Part shown: positions 23,826 to 36,157 of the stretch, piece by piece | Numbering within the stretch: the stretch's first letter is position 1 | Layout of the letters: each line of letters opens with the position of its first letter | Source of the DNA: Didymodactylos carnosus | Lineage: Eukaryota > Rotifera > Eurotatoria > Philodinida > Philodinidae | DNA: 64,000 nt | Reading direction: 5' to 3' | NCBI GenBank assembly: GCA_905250885.1 | Contig: CAJNOQ010000050.1 | Span: 26,328 to 90,327, forward strand | The notes under the pieces: generated by a model | Database searches by the model: none | Told to the model about the DNA's origin: nothing | What the model saw: the letters and a program-made list of their open reading frames with translations, nothing else | Made by a program: the position numbers and the translations under genes

Positions 23826-26800
23826 ATGCTAGCAATTATTACCTCAAAAGCTCGTGATGACCATGACTCCTTACATGCGAATATTTTCGATGCAATTTCA
23901 TCATTGTTAAAAACAAGTTTTTCCTCAAAACAACTGTAAGTATCGAAACTGCTCTAATATTACGTTGGAAATTTTAATCATAAGTCGTCATCGTCATAAA
24001 TAATCAAGAAAAAAGCAATGATTATCACAGATAACTCAATAATTTGACAACTCCTTATTACTTCTTCGCTTTAAAACTATTTAACCTTTCTCTTTAGATT
24101 TTTTTCTTTACATCAAATGTACCATAGTTTTACAGATTGTCCTGAATATAAAAATGGAAGATCAAATTCTATTTTAAAACAATAATTAAATACACAAACA
24201 TACGAATGAATAAGAACAACCTTAGTTATGTAGTTAGTAGTAACAGTGGATGAAATGCTTGCCACAGGCATCATTATAAATGTATAAAAATAACAGTAAA
24301 TAAAAGCACTGATATCATATATACTACGAGAGCAATAATGGAGATGAAGTCATGTTACATCCCAATGGTACAATGATTTTTCTCTCCCCATTAATAAAAG
24401 AATTTCCCCTATTCAACAAAATATAGCTGTTCATTAACTGAACTAAACAGCAAATAATTGAAACGAACAAAATATATTGATGTTTACACGTAACGGTTCT
24501 AAATGTGAAAACCGCAGAAAAAGCCTTTATTTTACCCTACATGATTCAAAAGTGCTGTATCTTCATATTGTGAAAATGTTCCTGCAATAAAGTTACTTTG
24601 TTTAAATGAGATATGGAGGCAAAGATCGTTCTTTACAGTGTGAAAAGATAACTTTTAGACAGTATAATCAAATCATCTACACAAAAAACGAAGACCGACA
24701 TATGACTTTTCAAATTAAAGAACCCTTAAACTTTCGAACGAGCAGCGAAAAGGTTTTTTTAACAAGGTTCATTTAATTACTTTATGTATTATTTTACAGG
24801 GCAAAATGAGAAATCCTACTGTGTATCGTGTGAAAACCATGATAATTGTTCACAATCATATCCTACAATTTGTCTTTATAAAAGAGAAATGTACAAACTT
24901 TTTACATATGTATCAGAGAGCATATAGAACACAATGCGGAAAAGAAATGAACACAGTTTACTATAGATACTGGTGTGTGTATTTATTTACATGTCATTTC
25001 ATTATTAAGAAAAACAGTGCAGGAGAAAGTTAAAAAGTGTAATTGTGATTGTTGGTGAAAGTCTAGTTCATTAAGTGTTTTGAACACATCTTAGAAAAAT
25101 ATATGAGAAATAAAGTGAAGAGAGATAAAATAAGAATGTTCAGCATATTAAGGAGTATTATTTGATAAGATGACTTACTGGTTTAGATAAACACGAAATA
25201 TATAAAAAGATTGAGTGTACATAGCGATGGCAATTTCCGATTTTGATCAAAACTCGAAACAACAAAACGAAAAGTTGCTCATATAATAAAACATCAATGT
25301 ACAAGCGGTCAGAGTTTGTAGAGTAAAAGGTTACATTTTTTACGGCTAAACTAAGTCTTTGATCTTACAGCGTATCACACAGAAATGGTGATCATTCAGT
25401 ATCAACACTTGAAAATTTTTTGTTATCCGATAAGTTTTAACTAAAAGAAGACAAACACTACATTTTACACTACATACGTACAATAAAAGACTGTAGTTCT
25501 TTAGAAACAAATCTCAAACTTCTGAATGCCATAAAATCTCTGCATAAAAAAATCGAAAAATGAGATGTATCCGAGAATAAATCGACAAACTCGTAAAAAC
25601 TAAATGTATTTGATCATACTTAAAATACAAACGGTTTAAGCGAACAAAAGACGTGCATTTCATCAAAGAAACGAAAGTCAACTCAGAACAGGATTGCCAA
25701 CACGATACTTTTAGAAAATGGATAAAAGTGGCTGAAAGCGAAAAGCAGAAATTTTTTTTCAATATTGGAAGACCTTTTTTTGGCTAAAAACTAAATTTAA
25801 ACGCTCCCTTATATTTTTATTTCATTTATTTTTAAATCTTGTTTTTCTTTTTCGCTCCTTCTTCGATCTGTTACTACAAATGAATACAGTGGAGCAAGAA
25901 ATAAAGCAAAAACTGGATATGCTTAAGCCACATGTTGGTTTTTCACCTATGGTCGTATTTTTGTTAACTATGTATTGCTTTAAGCATATCTGGTTTCGTA
26001 AGAGCTAAATTGTAAAACTCCTCACAATAAATAGTGTTACTATTTAGTGTTATTTTTAAGTCAGTTGAAATAAGAGAGGTATTCATTCTATTTCGAGTGT
26101 CACTCTAGGCTTATTTCATGTGATTAAATATCACCTTCGCAATAACAGTTCGAAATCAGAATAGAAAAAAGATTGTTTTCGATTGTCGTTCCGGCGGACG
26201 AGTTACACCTCTGTGCGTCTTATTTTGTTTTTTATTATTGTGCGATTGCGTACTATGTATGAGTAAATACGAAAACAAGTAAAAATGCTCGAAAGCATCG
26301 GAGAGCAGACGGTAAAATCCCAAAAGCGGAAGAGATGACAATCCTGACCCAGAATTTGTTTACAACTAAAGATGCCTTTCCAATCACAAAACATTGAAAA
26401 AATTTCTCCAACATATCATTCAAAAGACAAAGGAAATGCTTTGGATAGCGTCTTATTGAGAATGTAAAAAACATTTTTCTACTGGAGGAACAACGAAAGT
26501 CTTATAGTTTTCTTCGGCTTTTCTTGGGAATCGTTTCGAAAAGGTTCAGTATCGATTTAACTCATCCTTTTGGATTAACTTTGTCTTCTCAGGTTGAATG
26601 TTAACTTAACATTTTCAGAATTTCAATATTCAATACTATAAAATGACACACTAAAACAAAAAAAATGTTGAGCGAAGTCTGTTCTGTAGTTCGTGAATTT
26701 AAGAATATTGATACTCACTTTTCGTGAACAAATTAGTCTTAGTCTCGATGAAAAAACTCACTGGTTATGTACATTAGTTCCAGCTCAATAGTTTTTTTTC

Positions 26801-27068
26801 GGCTCTTCTGCAGATTTATTTATTGACAACTAGCTATATTCGAATGACTGAATAGATAACGATTCATATATTTTCTAACGACTAGCGACGAACAGTTTCA
26901 TTACGTTTGGACTGAACTCAAAATTTCTAACTGCGATCTTTTTTCTCATTCTTCTTTTCCTGCTATATAAAATATGTAGAACCAAATAAATAAAGGGCGT
27001 TAAGTACTCGCACGACTGACGTCAGGTCTAAGCTGCACATTTTGAATTTTAATGAAAGATTATCTAGA

Positions 27069-27590
27069 TAAGAGTTGCCAGATGCTCAGATCGGAAATGC
27101 GGAAAAAAACGAAAACTCATTTTCACGGTTTTATTTTATTCTTTCTCACGCGCATAGTCAAAAAAATGTTTTCTCTAGCACTTTGTGGTTTTACTCAATA
27201 AAATACAAGAGAAAAAACAAACAAAAAATAAATCTCGATTTTAATTGACAGGTTGTCTTCACTGTATATTTTTGATTAGAATCAATAACTTTAAGCAGAT
27301 CTCACGTTGATTTTATTACTCTTTTAGTATTGTTTGGTTTGAGTCATTGTTATTACAGATTGGTTACCTTCGATGACTCTCACTTTTCGCGAATACAGTC
27401 TTAGTCTTGATAAGAAATAATTACAAATTTCAATGCATGATAAAAATGAGTTTAAGTGACTTTTTAACTTAAGGACAAAACAGCTAAAGCAGAAAATGTT
27501 TAAAATGCGAACAAATAGTAGATAGCGGAAAAATTGCAGAAAAAAATACCGGAATTTCTCAGCAAAATGTGAACCATCTGGCAACTCTGA
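27069..27590. mobile_element. MITE-like element, AGAGTTGCCAGATG termini, copy 2
   Basis: Perfect 14-bp inverted ends agagttgccagatg (27071-27084) and catctggcaactct (27575-27588). Relative to the copy at 2.4 kb it lies in the opposite orientation: its right subterminal part matches the other copy's left side (GATGGT, CATTTTGC, AAATTCCG), and its left side (GATGCT, GGAAATGCGG) matches the other's right. No clear target duplication. The 86-aa minus frame inside (27324-27584) is element sequence, not a host gene. Confidence 0.7.
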
Positions 27591-28488
27591 TCTTGTGATT
27601 GAACCAACCGCATTGAACCAAGCGCACTGAAAACACTCAAAAACAGCAGTACCCAGTCATTGGGTATGCTTCTATCCAGTAAAATAAACCTCTAATCCTC
27701 CTTCTGCTAGGCATGTTGTGGATAGTTATTGCATAGTTAATTACAGATTTTTGTATTGGTTGATATTTCTTCACTTCAACTGTACATGAAAGATAAAGAA
27801 GAATCTTTCACCATGTAATATTCCACAAGGTAACGCTGGTCTCCACTCGCTCGGTCCCTTGACGTTAATAACCCGGATCTGAGTGAACGCTCTTTCGTGA
27901 CATTTTCATTCGAAGACAATGCTCACGCAGCCCTTCGGCCGGCGCTCGCTGAGAGCCTAGTTGAGCCACCTTCTTGAGTTTTTTCTGTTTTCATGTGTAA
28001 GATTTGTAATCTAACATAAATATAAAAGGCATGAAACCCCAATAGTCCAAAAATATTTCTGAATTCAAAACAATGCTCCCTTCAGTCGACGTTCGCAGCC
28101 AGTATAGCTGAGAAACACTTTGAACTTCTCTGATTTCCTCGGAAAAACCGAACTGTAAGTTTTATTATTCGTAGGCGACTTTTTCTGTATTATCATAGTT
28201 GACTGGTATCCGGCGACATCTATCTCCGGCCTACAGGAAACGTTTGCTTAGTTTTTTTCGCTCTACATCAGTGTATCTCAGATCATCGCTTTGAATATTT
28301 TCTCTCGGGGTTAAAAAGAAATTTTTTATGCTTCTCGCTTATGATTGGCTTATCCATAGAATATCTGACAGCTATTTTCCGTATTTTGCGCACACACACA
28401 CAGACAACCGTTTTGTAAAACCGTAGACTAAAGTCAAGGGAACAAGCTAGTTTCAGACCTTGGGTGTCTGATCTATACACACGTCAGC

Positions 28489-29246
28489 ACTCTTGTCCTA
28501 TTTCAGGCAAGAGTCTTAACTCTTGCATTTCAGACCGGACTCTTTTATTTTCTTCGGCAGCTCGTCGTCGAGCGACTCGGCTACGTGGTGTTCGTGAAAC
28601 AGCGCAGAATGGATTGATCGATCAAGGTTATGAAAATGATAATGAACAGCAACAAACTGAGCAACGAGATGGGCGCGGATTAGATGAGGACGAATATTAA
28701 TTGAAAGTAAGTCTTTTTCTATTTCAGGATGATACACATGGAGACTTTAGTTAGCTAAATTAAACAAGACTGATTTTTAGTTTTTGATGACGGTGAATCA
28801 GAACAATTCAATAATGTTACTATTTGTGACGTTTGTATGTTTATTTTACTTGATTACCTGCGTGTAAACTATGCAAAAAATTATTTTTCTTTTGTTTATT
28901 ACTTTTTGTTAAGTGTTTTTCTACAGCTAGATATGCCGTTCTTATTTCTTTCTTGTTAGAAAGTATTTTTATAAAACTATTGTAATAAATGTTTAATTCA
29001 ACTTCATATAAACATGCAGAAATTCTACAAGAATGAAAAACGCAAGAGTCATACCGGGTTCACAAGAGAAGAATCTTTTCTGAATGCACAAGTCTTGACT
29101 CTTGCCAAGAATCGACCACATGGCTCTTGTCTGAACTGCCAAGACTGTCCTTCCGACAAGAGTCTTTATATTTATTTAGTCTAACAAGAATCTTGTCTGA
29201 ATTTACAAGATTCAAGACTCTTGCTTGAAATAGGACAAGAGTATTA
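28489..29246. mobile_element. TIR element built of CAAGAGTC words, enclosing an exon-like frame
   Basis: The left end actcttgtcctatttcaggcaagagtctt (28489) and the right end aagactcttgcttgaaataggacaagagt (29213-29241) are inverted copies with few mismatches. Similarity continues inward over about 50 bases. The word caagagtc/gactcttg recurs about ten times in both orientations (28509-28540, 29040-29240). Confidence 0.6.
28561..28700 (+). CDS. Orphan terminal exon, unknown protein (partial)
   Basis: Not recognised. A pyrimidine-rich tract and CAG at 28541-28560 form a good acceptor. The frame after it (phase 1) runs 46 codons to TAA at 28698. It starts with a basic block (RRRATRLRGVRETAQNG) and ends in a Gln/Glu/Asp-rich acidic tail. 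Base composition is clearly more coding-like than the flanks. A GTAAGT follows 11 bases after the stop. No upstream exon was found. The exon sits between the inverted ends of the 28489-29246 element, so it may be a captured gene fragment. Alternatively a host gene has repeat insertions on both sides. Confidence 0.4.
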
Positions 29247-29608
29247 ACATGTGATACACTACGCTACAGAATAGTAAGTTCGACTTAAGGATGTTCATTG
29301 GGCGAATTTAAGACACATTAGTTCAACATACCTTGTCGTGTTAAGAATAACGATTGACCTAACCTGCGCACATAGCCTGTTATTTACAGCAGCTATGCAG
29401 AATTGGAACAATAACCTTGAAAAGAGTAAAGCTAAATAGAATTGCTGATTTAAGTTTAGTAGTGATGGCGCTTCGCCTTCGTAACTCAGCCCTGCGTGTG
29501 AGAAATTGTTTTGTAGACAAGATCTAAGTTTCTTATGATTCCATTATAGATTTTGTTTTCATAGAGAAAAAAATCAAAAAGAAAAAAAAGAAATTTATGT
29601 TCACTCAC

Positions 29609-29919
29609 TGCTGTTGTTGAATACCAAGTGAATCCTACTATAGGCAGAAATGCCATTAAAAAAAAAGTGCCAATTCGAGATCCAATCACGAATGTTCGAT
29701 AATTTTGTACGCAATAAAAATTGACGCTTGTATTCGTGAATACTTTTCAAAATGTTTAAAATTGTCTCAAATTTAAAGAAAAAATGAAAAAGGAACATTC
29801 CAATGAGTCAATTCGTAAAATCTTACATTACTGACGTGTTGATAAAGTTCCTTTTGTTGTACAGGTAAAACATCTGGAACAATTTGCAAAATTTTCGCAA
29901 TTACAAGCATAAATTGCAT
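29609..29919 (-). CDS. Unrecognised two-exon fragment
   Basis: Not recognised. On the minus strand an ATG at 29919 opens MQFMLVIAKILQIVPDVLPV, then eleven more residues to AAT|GTAAGA at 29827. A 61-bp intron ends TTTGAG at 29766. The next frame (TILNILKSIHEYKRQF...) stays open to a GTGAGT donor at 29608. The text is amphipathic-helical and less low-complexity than nearby noncoding frames, and phase is zero. No further exon could be chained on either side, and the second exon may run out of frame before its end. Low confidence. Confidence 0.25.
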
Positions 29920-31931
29920 AATATACGCCCACGTAGAGCATTACCCAAGAAAATGAGCTTAATTGTACACAAGTTCGCCTTTTAGAGAAACGTGTACATC
30001 TTTTCATCCCAAAAATAATTTGTACCGAAATTTCCCTGTTCTCCCTTCTTATGTCATGATGAATAAATTTTTCCCAATTTGTTTTGTTCCGATTGTTCTT
30101 TTTTGTATCAAACTGGAATATTTTGATCCGTTATTGTTATCATGATCGTCGTATTTGTTCTTATTGTTAAAGTAAGAAGACATACAACGCTTGGAAGATT
30201 GATTTTTTAAGATTTCTGTTAAGTATAGTTTGATTTGAAGAAGACACTAGCCCGACAGATTGTTTTATTTACCATCAGAAACAAAAAAAAGTCAATTATT
30301 GATTTCAATTATGACTTTACTTTAACGCACACTAATACCACCAACAACACATCATTAACCAACAATTGCAAAACAGAAACAAGTATTATCTTTTACAGAG
30401 CCCAACTACGCCTATATATCAGAGTGCCTAAATCTTCTGACCAGGAGACTCCTGATTTTCAATTGTTTCCCTGCATCGATTTTATTTTGTCCAAAACTGA
30501 GATGATCAGTTTCAGAAACAGAATTTCTGAATCAAAAGTCTAAATGATTGTACATTGAAAGAGTCTGCTGTATGCTTATCCAATGTTTCCATCCCAAGAA
30601 GATGAGATTAGTGAACTTTCAAATCCATCGGATCAAAATCCTCTTCCTCAATCCGCACTGCAGCCTGTAACAAATGATAATACTGTTTCATCAAAAAATA
30701 TTTGAAAAAACTATGTTTTTGAAAAAGTCATTCGATTTTTTTGTTTTGACTGTCCAAGAACAAACTGTCTGATACTCTCCTGTTTTTCTCCTGATCAACT
30801 TCTGATTTTTTATGAAAAACTCTTGATTTCGAAACACTGGATTTGGGCACCCTGATGTATACTGGTATTAATGTTACAGATTGTTTGAAGATCTGTATTC
30901 GATGTATATTTCCTTCAGATACACTAATGTGTAAGCCGTTTAGTGCTAATTAAGAACTGTTGGCAGATTGTTCGAACGCAGAAGAACTTGAACAGAATAA
31001 ACTTTATAAAATGATGATTAATTCCACTTCTATATTTGTAAAAGTACAGATGGCGAGGTGTATTGTTTTCACGACTTATTCGCTACGATATGGAAAATAA
31101 TTTATTGATTTTAATCAGCATCACCAAATTTATTTTTTCTTATAATTTTTCTTAGTTTATTCAGAAAAACTAAGTAATTTTAAATATTTAGTTGTCAGAA
31201 AGGGCGCTGGTTAGTCTTCAAACCGTTAATATCTTGTATAAAATCAGAGGAACATGAAAAGAATATCAATACAGTTAGCAAGACCATTTTCTCCTCCTAT
31301 ATGCATTTTATTTCTTAGTTCATTTTAAGAAAACTTATATTCGCGTGAAACCTCTAGATGGTCACAACTAAGGGGGGAAATGCTGCATGCCATGAAATTC
31401 TTATATTTTCAGAACCGATATTCACGTAGAATTTACAAGTTGTAGAGCTATTAACGTTTTTTGAAAGGGATAGAGGGCGGTACGTTATAGACTGACTAAA
31501 AGTGGTAAAATTAAGAGGATAGTGTAGGACGCATTTATTGATCAATCCTATAGACCATTCATTAAGGAAGAAATAATGATTGGTCGAATAAATAAACAAA
31601 CTAACTGATATAATTAACGAGCCGCTGAGAAAGAAACGTAGTTTTAATGAGTGCAGTGAAGAGGCAAACAAGCTTGTCGGAGATATCGTTAAGTAGCATA
31701 ATTTTCTGAAAACTTATACTGAATCTAGAATGTTCTACATATATTTTGCAATTAGAAATGTCTCTTTCAATGATATAAAGTAATTCATTCATCTAAATAA
31801 TTCAAGGTAGCTGCCATAGCTTAGAGTGATATTTTCATTGATCATTTTTCTGTAATAGAATATTCTTCTGACAATCTATTTTTTATTCTATTTTTAGAAT
31901 TGAAATATCCTGTTTTTTCTATTGCATGTAA
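29920..31931. other. Spacer with one TIR element
   Basis: Contains the inverted-repeat element at 30418-30856 and AT-rich sequence. Frames at 30235-30543 (+) and 31354-31671 (-) have no splice context or recognisable sequence. Confidence 0.4.
30418..30856. mobile_element. TIR element, ends ATCAGAGTGCCTAAATC
   Basis: Left end atcagagtgcctaaatc (30418-30434); inverted right end gatttgggcaccctgat (30840-30856), about 15 of 17 matching. The interior repeats ctgat/cctgat-type words. A 102-aa plus frame crosses the left end and is not considered a gene. Confidence 0.5.
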
Positions 31932-31940
31932 AAGAAATTT

Positions 31941-34900
31941 GTGGTTTGTAGCGCATTCATCTTACTCACAATTTATTTATTTTCATTAAAAATATTTTCT
32001 CTAAAAAAAGTGTCAAATTTTAATCAATATAATCAAATAAATCTGGACGTTCAGAAACAAGTTTTAACACCAATTAATCCAACTGCTGCCGGATCGAACG
32101 ATCAACAACAACAAATTCCTGTTGCAGTTGTCGCTGCGACTACTGATAATTCAGTCAGCAATAAAAAAAATTCAAAGTGGATAGCTCCAAGTTCTGTTCG
32201 TTATTGTGACGCTCAAAAAACACAAGAAGATCGACACAATGATTTGTTTCGTCGTTGCCGTGGTTTATTAAATAAATTAACACCGGAAAAATTCGAGAAA
32301 TTAAGTTTTGATCTGTTGAATATTGGGATCGATTCACCGAATGTGTAAGTTCTTTAGATAGTTACTTTCGAACATCAAATTATATCAATTTTTCAATATT
32401 TTAGATTAAAAGGCATAATTTTATTAATATTTGAAAAATCTCTAGCTGAGCCAAATTATTGTGGATTATATGCTGAATTATGTCTTCGATTGGATAAAGA
32501 TGCACCAAATTTTGAACCAGCCGGATCAGCAATCAAAACATTTCGCCGTCTTCTGTTAGCAAAATGCGAATATGAATTCGAGAATCGTGCTAAAACACCA
32601 GTACAGAACGGCAATGAATTTGTTGAATACGAAGAACAACAACAACAATCTGACCATCAACAACAACCAGCATTGACAGCTAGTGAACTACGTATACAGG
32701 CAAAGAAAAAAGCTGTTGGAAATATTAAATTTATTGGTGAATTAGGTAAATTAAATTTGGTTTCTGAAGCGATATTGCACAAATGCATTAAAACATTATT
32801 AAAAAGTGGTAATAATGAAAGTTTAAATGAAAAATGTGAAGACTTAGAATGTTTAACAAAAATAATGCAAACGATCGGTAAAAAATTGGACAACGAACAA
32901 GCAAAAAATTTAATGGACCAATATATAGAACGTATTAAAAAATTTCAAGCAAATAAAGATTTACCGTCTCGAATAAGATATATATTGCAAGATGTTATCG
33001 AATTACGCGAGAATAATTGGATACCACGATTTGCACAAAGAGAAAACGAAACAAAATTAAACATTGAAGAATCAACAAATATACAAAAACAACACATACA
33101 GCAACAACAACCGATCTTTCCTTATCCATATGCGCAAAAATTTCAGCCTCCATCCGATATGATGTATCAAATGGGAAACAGACCGATGCGACCATCATTT
33201 CCTCGACAAATACAAAATCAACGCCAATATGATGCAACTTGGTCGAACATGACTCAAAATACTTCCACACAGCGCCCAATAGCACCTGCACGCTTGACAA
33301 CAGGAGCTGTAAGCACTGGAATTGGTGCTACAAATGTTCCATTATCATCTGATCGATTCCAGTTTGAACGTTTAAATCCATTATTAACAGGTAATTTAAA
33401 ATTAGTGTTCGCTTTTTTCTCTATGTTAATGTTTCTTGGGATGAATCAGTACTAAAAAAAATTGAGAAAAATTTGTTCTTTCACATAATGGTGTTAAACT
33501 TTTCCACTCGAGAATACTTTCAAAATATGAGCAGAGGTGCAGAATCTACCCGTGAGATTAGAAAATTTCCCTAGACAGAAAAGTTTTTGAAAAACTTCTC
33601 CGATATAATCCACTAATAGAATTTCTTTTTGCAATATATTTACAAAAAGATGTTCCAATTTTTCAAAAAATTTTCCAAAATCAATAAGTATTCCCCTGAC
33701 AACCGTCGGAGCAAACAGACAGATTCTGCAACTTCGTATTACGAAGTTATTGTCTTTTTAGTGATTATTACACTCAACGTCATTTTTGTTTTGTTCTAGG
33801 TAATCAACAACAGTCTTCACATTATCAACAACAACAAAGACAGCCCTCATCGTCTTATTTTCGTTCTTCACAGCCGTCAGTAGCCTCCTCCACGTCTCCA
33901 AAGACAAGAGGACAACAAACAACATATAAGAATAATTCAAACTTCAATCTCATGAATCCGTTTGAAACTAATAATAATACTACCAACAATCATCGTACGT
34001 CGCCAACTATTTTAAGCGATAATAAATTAAAAACATCCCTTGAACAGACTAATGGTGACAAACGTCCATCACCCTCGACAACACCGCCCCTACCTAAACC
34101 AACAGTAACAGTTGTGAATGGTTCGTTTGGTGATGATGACAATAAAACAGTCTCTCAACCGAAACCATTTATACGTCCTCCTTTGACATTAAATGGGCCA
34201 ACGTCATTTACACCTACACCTCGCAGTTCTGCCCCACGGCCGCAAAGTCGAACTAAATCTTGGTTACCTACAGATCGCGAAGCATCTCAAATGATTCCCA
34301 TCCAAATGGAAAAACAACAAGCACCTCAAACTAATCGAACACAAATATCTAACACTTATTATAATACTGATATCGTTGATAACCATCCGTTGACAAAACA
34401 ACAAAGTAATTTATCATCACTGATAAAAACATCAATACCACCAACAGTAGTAACATCTCAACTGCAGAATGTCTCCGGAGTTTCTGCCAATTCATTGTCA
34501 TTAGATGAATTACATGAAAAATACGACACATTTTTAACTAGTGTAAATGATATTGAAGTACTTATTCAAGAAATACGTTGTTTAAAATTATCGAAAAGAC
34601 AAACAATTGAATTTGGAGAATATATATTGATTAAATCTGTCTATAATCATAATAGAAACATCGACTCATTATGTAAATTATTACAAGAATTGTATAAAAA
34701 TGGTTTATTTATAAATGAACAATGCATCCTTGTCATATCGAATATATTACTAAAAATAAATGATCATGAAAAAGATATCCCATTATTTAAATCAGAATTT
34801 TCATTTATTTTAGCAAAATTAATTTCATCAAGTTTAGATGAGAAACAGCTACCACCGCCAAAAAAACAGACATCATCATCGAATTGTCTTTTATCACTGA

Positions 34901-35766
34901 CTGATTTATGTAAAATACTAAAGGATGGCCAATATCATCCGTTATTTTTATTAGTTTTACAACAATTACAAGATATTTATAATAATAATGAGGTGTATAT
35001 GTATAATTTATTAGAAAAATCTAAAATTAATATGAGTGATATGTTACCACTTGGTGATAGAAAAGATGACTTGTTATTAAATGTTTTAGAAGATCGACGT
35101 TTAGCGTATTTATGTCCATATTTAAAATTTCGTTGTAAGCTCACTGAACAATTGCATTCAAATATCACAAATAGTGACTTAGAAACATTTATTGATGAAC
35201 AGACAATAAATTATAACAAGCAAGATAAAAAATTTATCCAAACTCTCATCACATGTATCTGTGAAGCAGCTATTGATTGTACAACAATACAAACTACAAA
35301 TATCCAACAACGACCAGATAAACAGACGGTAGTAAAGGAAAAGCAAGAAATAGAAAAATATCGTCAATGTTTACAAAAATATATCACGACTATTGATCAA
35401 CAAGTTGAGGCATTATATGCATTACAATTATTAGCATATAAAAAACAATTCCCTAAAGAATTATTGTTAAGATTATTTAAGTATTCATATGATTTTGATA
35501 TTATTGAAGAGGATGCTTATTACAAATGGAAAGAAGATATTAACGATGATTATCCAGAGAAAGGCAAAGCTTTATTTCAAGTGAATCAGTGGATAAAGTG
35601 GTTGGAAGGTGCAGAAGAAGAATCCGAATCTGATGAAACAACGCAACTAGCAGTAACAGCAACGAAATTAAATGATATTTCGTCGGCGACTACAACAATT
35701 GAACAACAAAATCAGCAAGAACAATTGAAGGATACGATGATTAATGAAAATGGAAATGAGAATTAA
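31941..35766 (+). CDS. EIF4G2: DAP5 / eIF4G2 (non-canonical eIF4G)
   Basis: Translation factor that supports cap-independent initiation; binds eIF4A and eIF3 but lacks the eIF4E site. Exons 31941-32344 (5' limit uncertain), 32405-33390 and 33800-35766. The MIF4G domain begins in exon 1 (SKWIAPSSVR, LFRRCRGLLNKLTPEKFEKL) and continues in exon 2 (GIILLIFEKSL, LRLDKDAPNFEP, TFRRLLLAKCEYEFENR, GNIKFIGELGKLNLV, ILHKCIKTLL, NNWIPR). These match animal DAP5 rather than eIF4G1. A Gln/Pro-rich linker follows, then an MA3 domain (DELHEKYDTFLTSVNDIE onward). The C-terminal W2 domain has EALYALQLLAYKKQFPKELL, IIEEDAYYKWKEDI and FQVNQWIKWLE. The exon-1 frame opens after a TAA at 31929 and has no in-frame ATG before the MIF4G domain. 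Poly(A) signal at 36152-36157. Confidence 0.93.
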
Positions 35767-36151
35767 TGTATGTATTATTTTCTTCAAAATTGTTATTACC
35801 ATGTAGTATTAGTACCATATTCATCTCTAATCCATGTGTCCATATTTGATGCTCTTGCAGCTTGGGAAACGAAGTACCTCTATCAACTAGACTGATTAAC
35901 GATTACTTTTATTCTATCTTCTAGACTGAAACTACATTGATAATAACGAACAACAAGGAAAAGTGCAATTGATCTCTCTTTGTGTGTCACTTTCTGAGTG
36001 TTTTAAAAATGAGTAACCCATGTGCACAAATATGTTTGTTAAATTTTTTCGTTTCAAGCGTGTATATAGGTGAGTATGAACGAGACGAGTTGTTTATGTT
36101 TAAAAGCATGCTTTTTTGATTTCATTCTTGTAAATGCGTTTTTTTATGCTC

Positions 36152-36157
36152 AATAAA
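36152..36157 (+). terminator. Poly(A) signal for eIF4G2
   Basis: AATAAA 386 bases after the stop, followed by a T-rich tract. Confidence 0.6.

Larger units (their letters stand above)
20427..28560. other. 8-kb repeat-rich spacer without a firm gene
   Basis: Apart from the elements listed separately, this stretch has AT-rich sequence and short frames only. A small hairpin with ggatatgcttaa arms spans about 25910-25996. An open exon-like stretch follows a good acceptor at 24799; one of its frames is Cys-rich (CVSCENHDNC) and ends at a TAG near 24923, but no partner exon is certain. A GC-rich island (27838-27975) has no explanation. Confidence 0.4.

Noticed and set aside
26156-26474. Three overlapping minus-strand frames
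   Set aside because: No conserved sequence or splice chain; three frames open in one AT-rich patch indicates chance.
27324-27584. 86-aa minus-strand frame
   Set aside because: It is entirely inside the second AGAGTTGCCAGATG element and its start spans the terminal repeat.
30235-30543. 102-aa plus-strand frame
   Set aside because: Low-complexity composition; crosses the boundary of an inverted-repeat element; no splice signals.
31354-31671. 105-aa minus-strand frame
   Set aside because: No recognisable motif, no neighbouring exon, composition like the AT-rich spacer.
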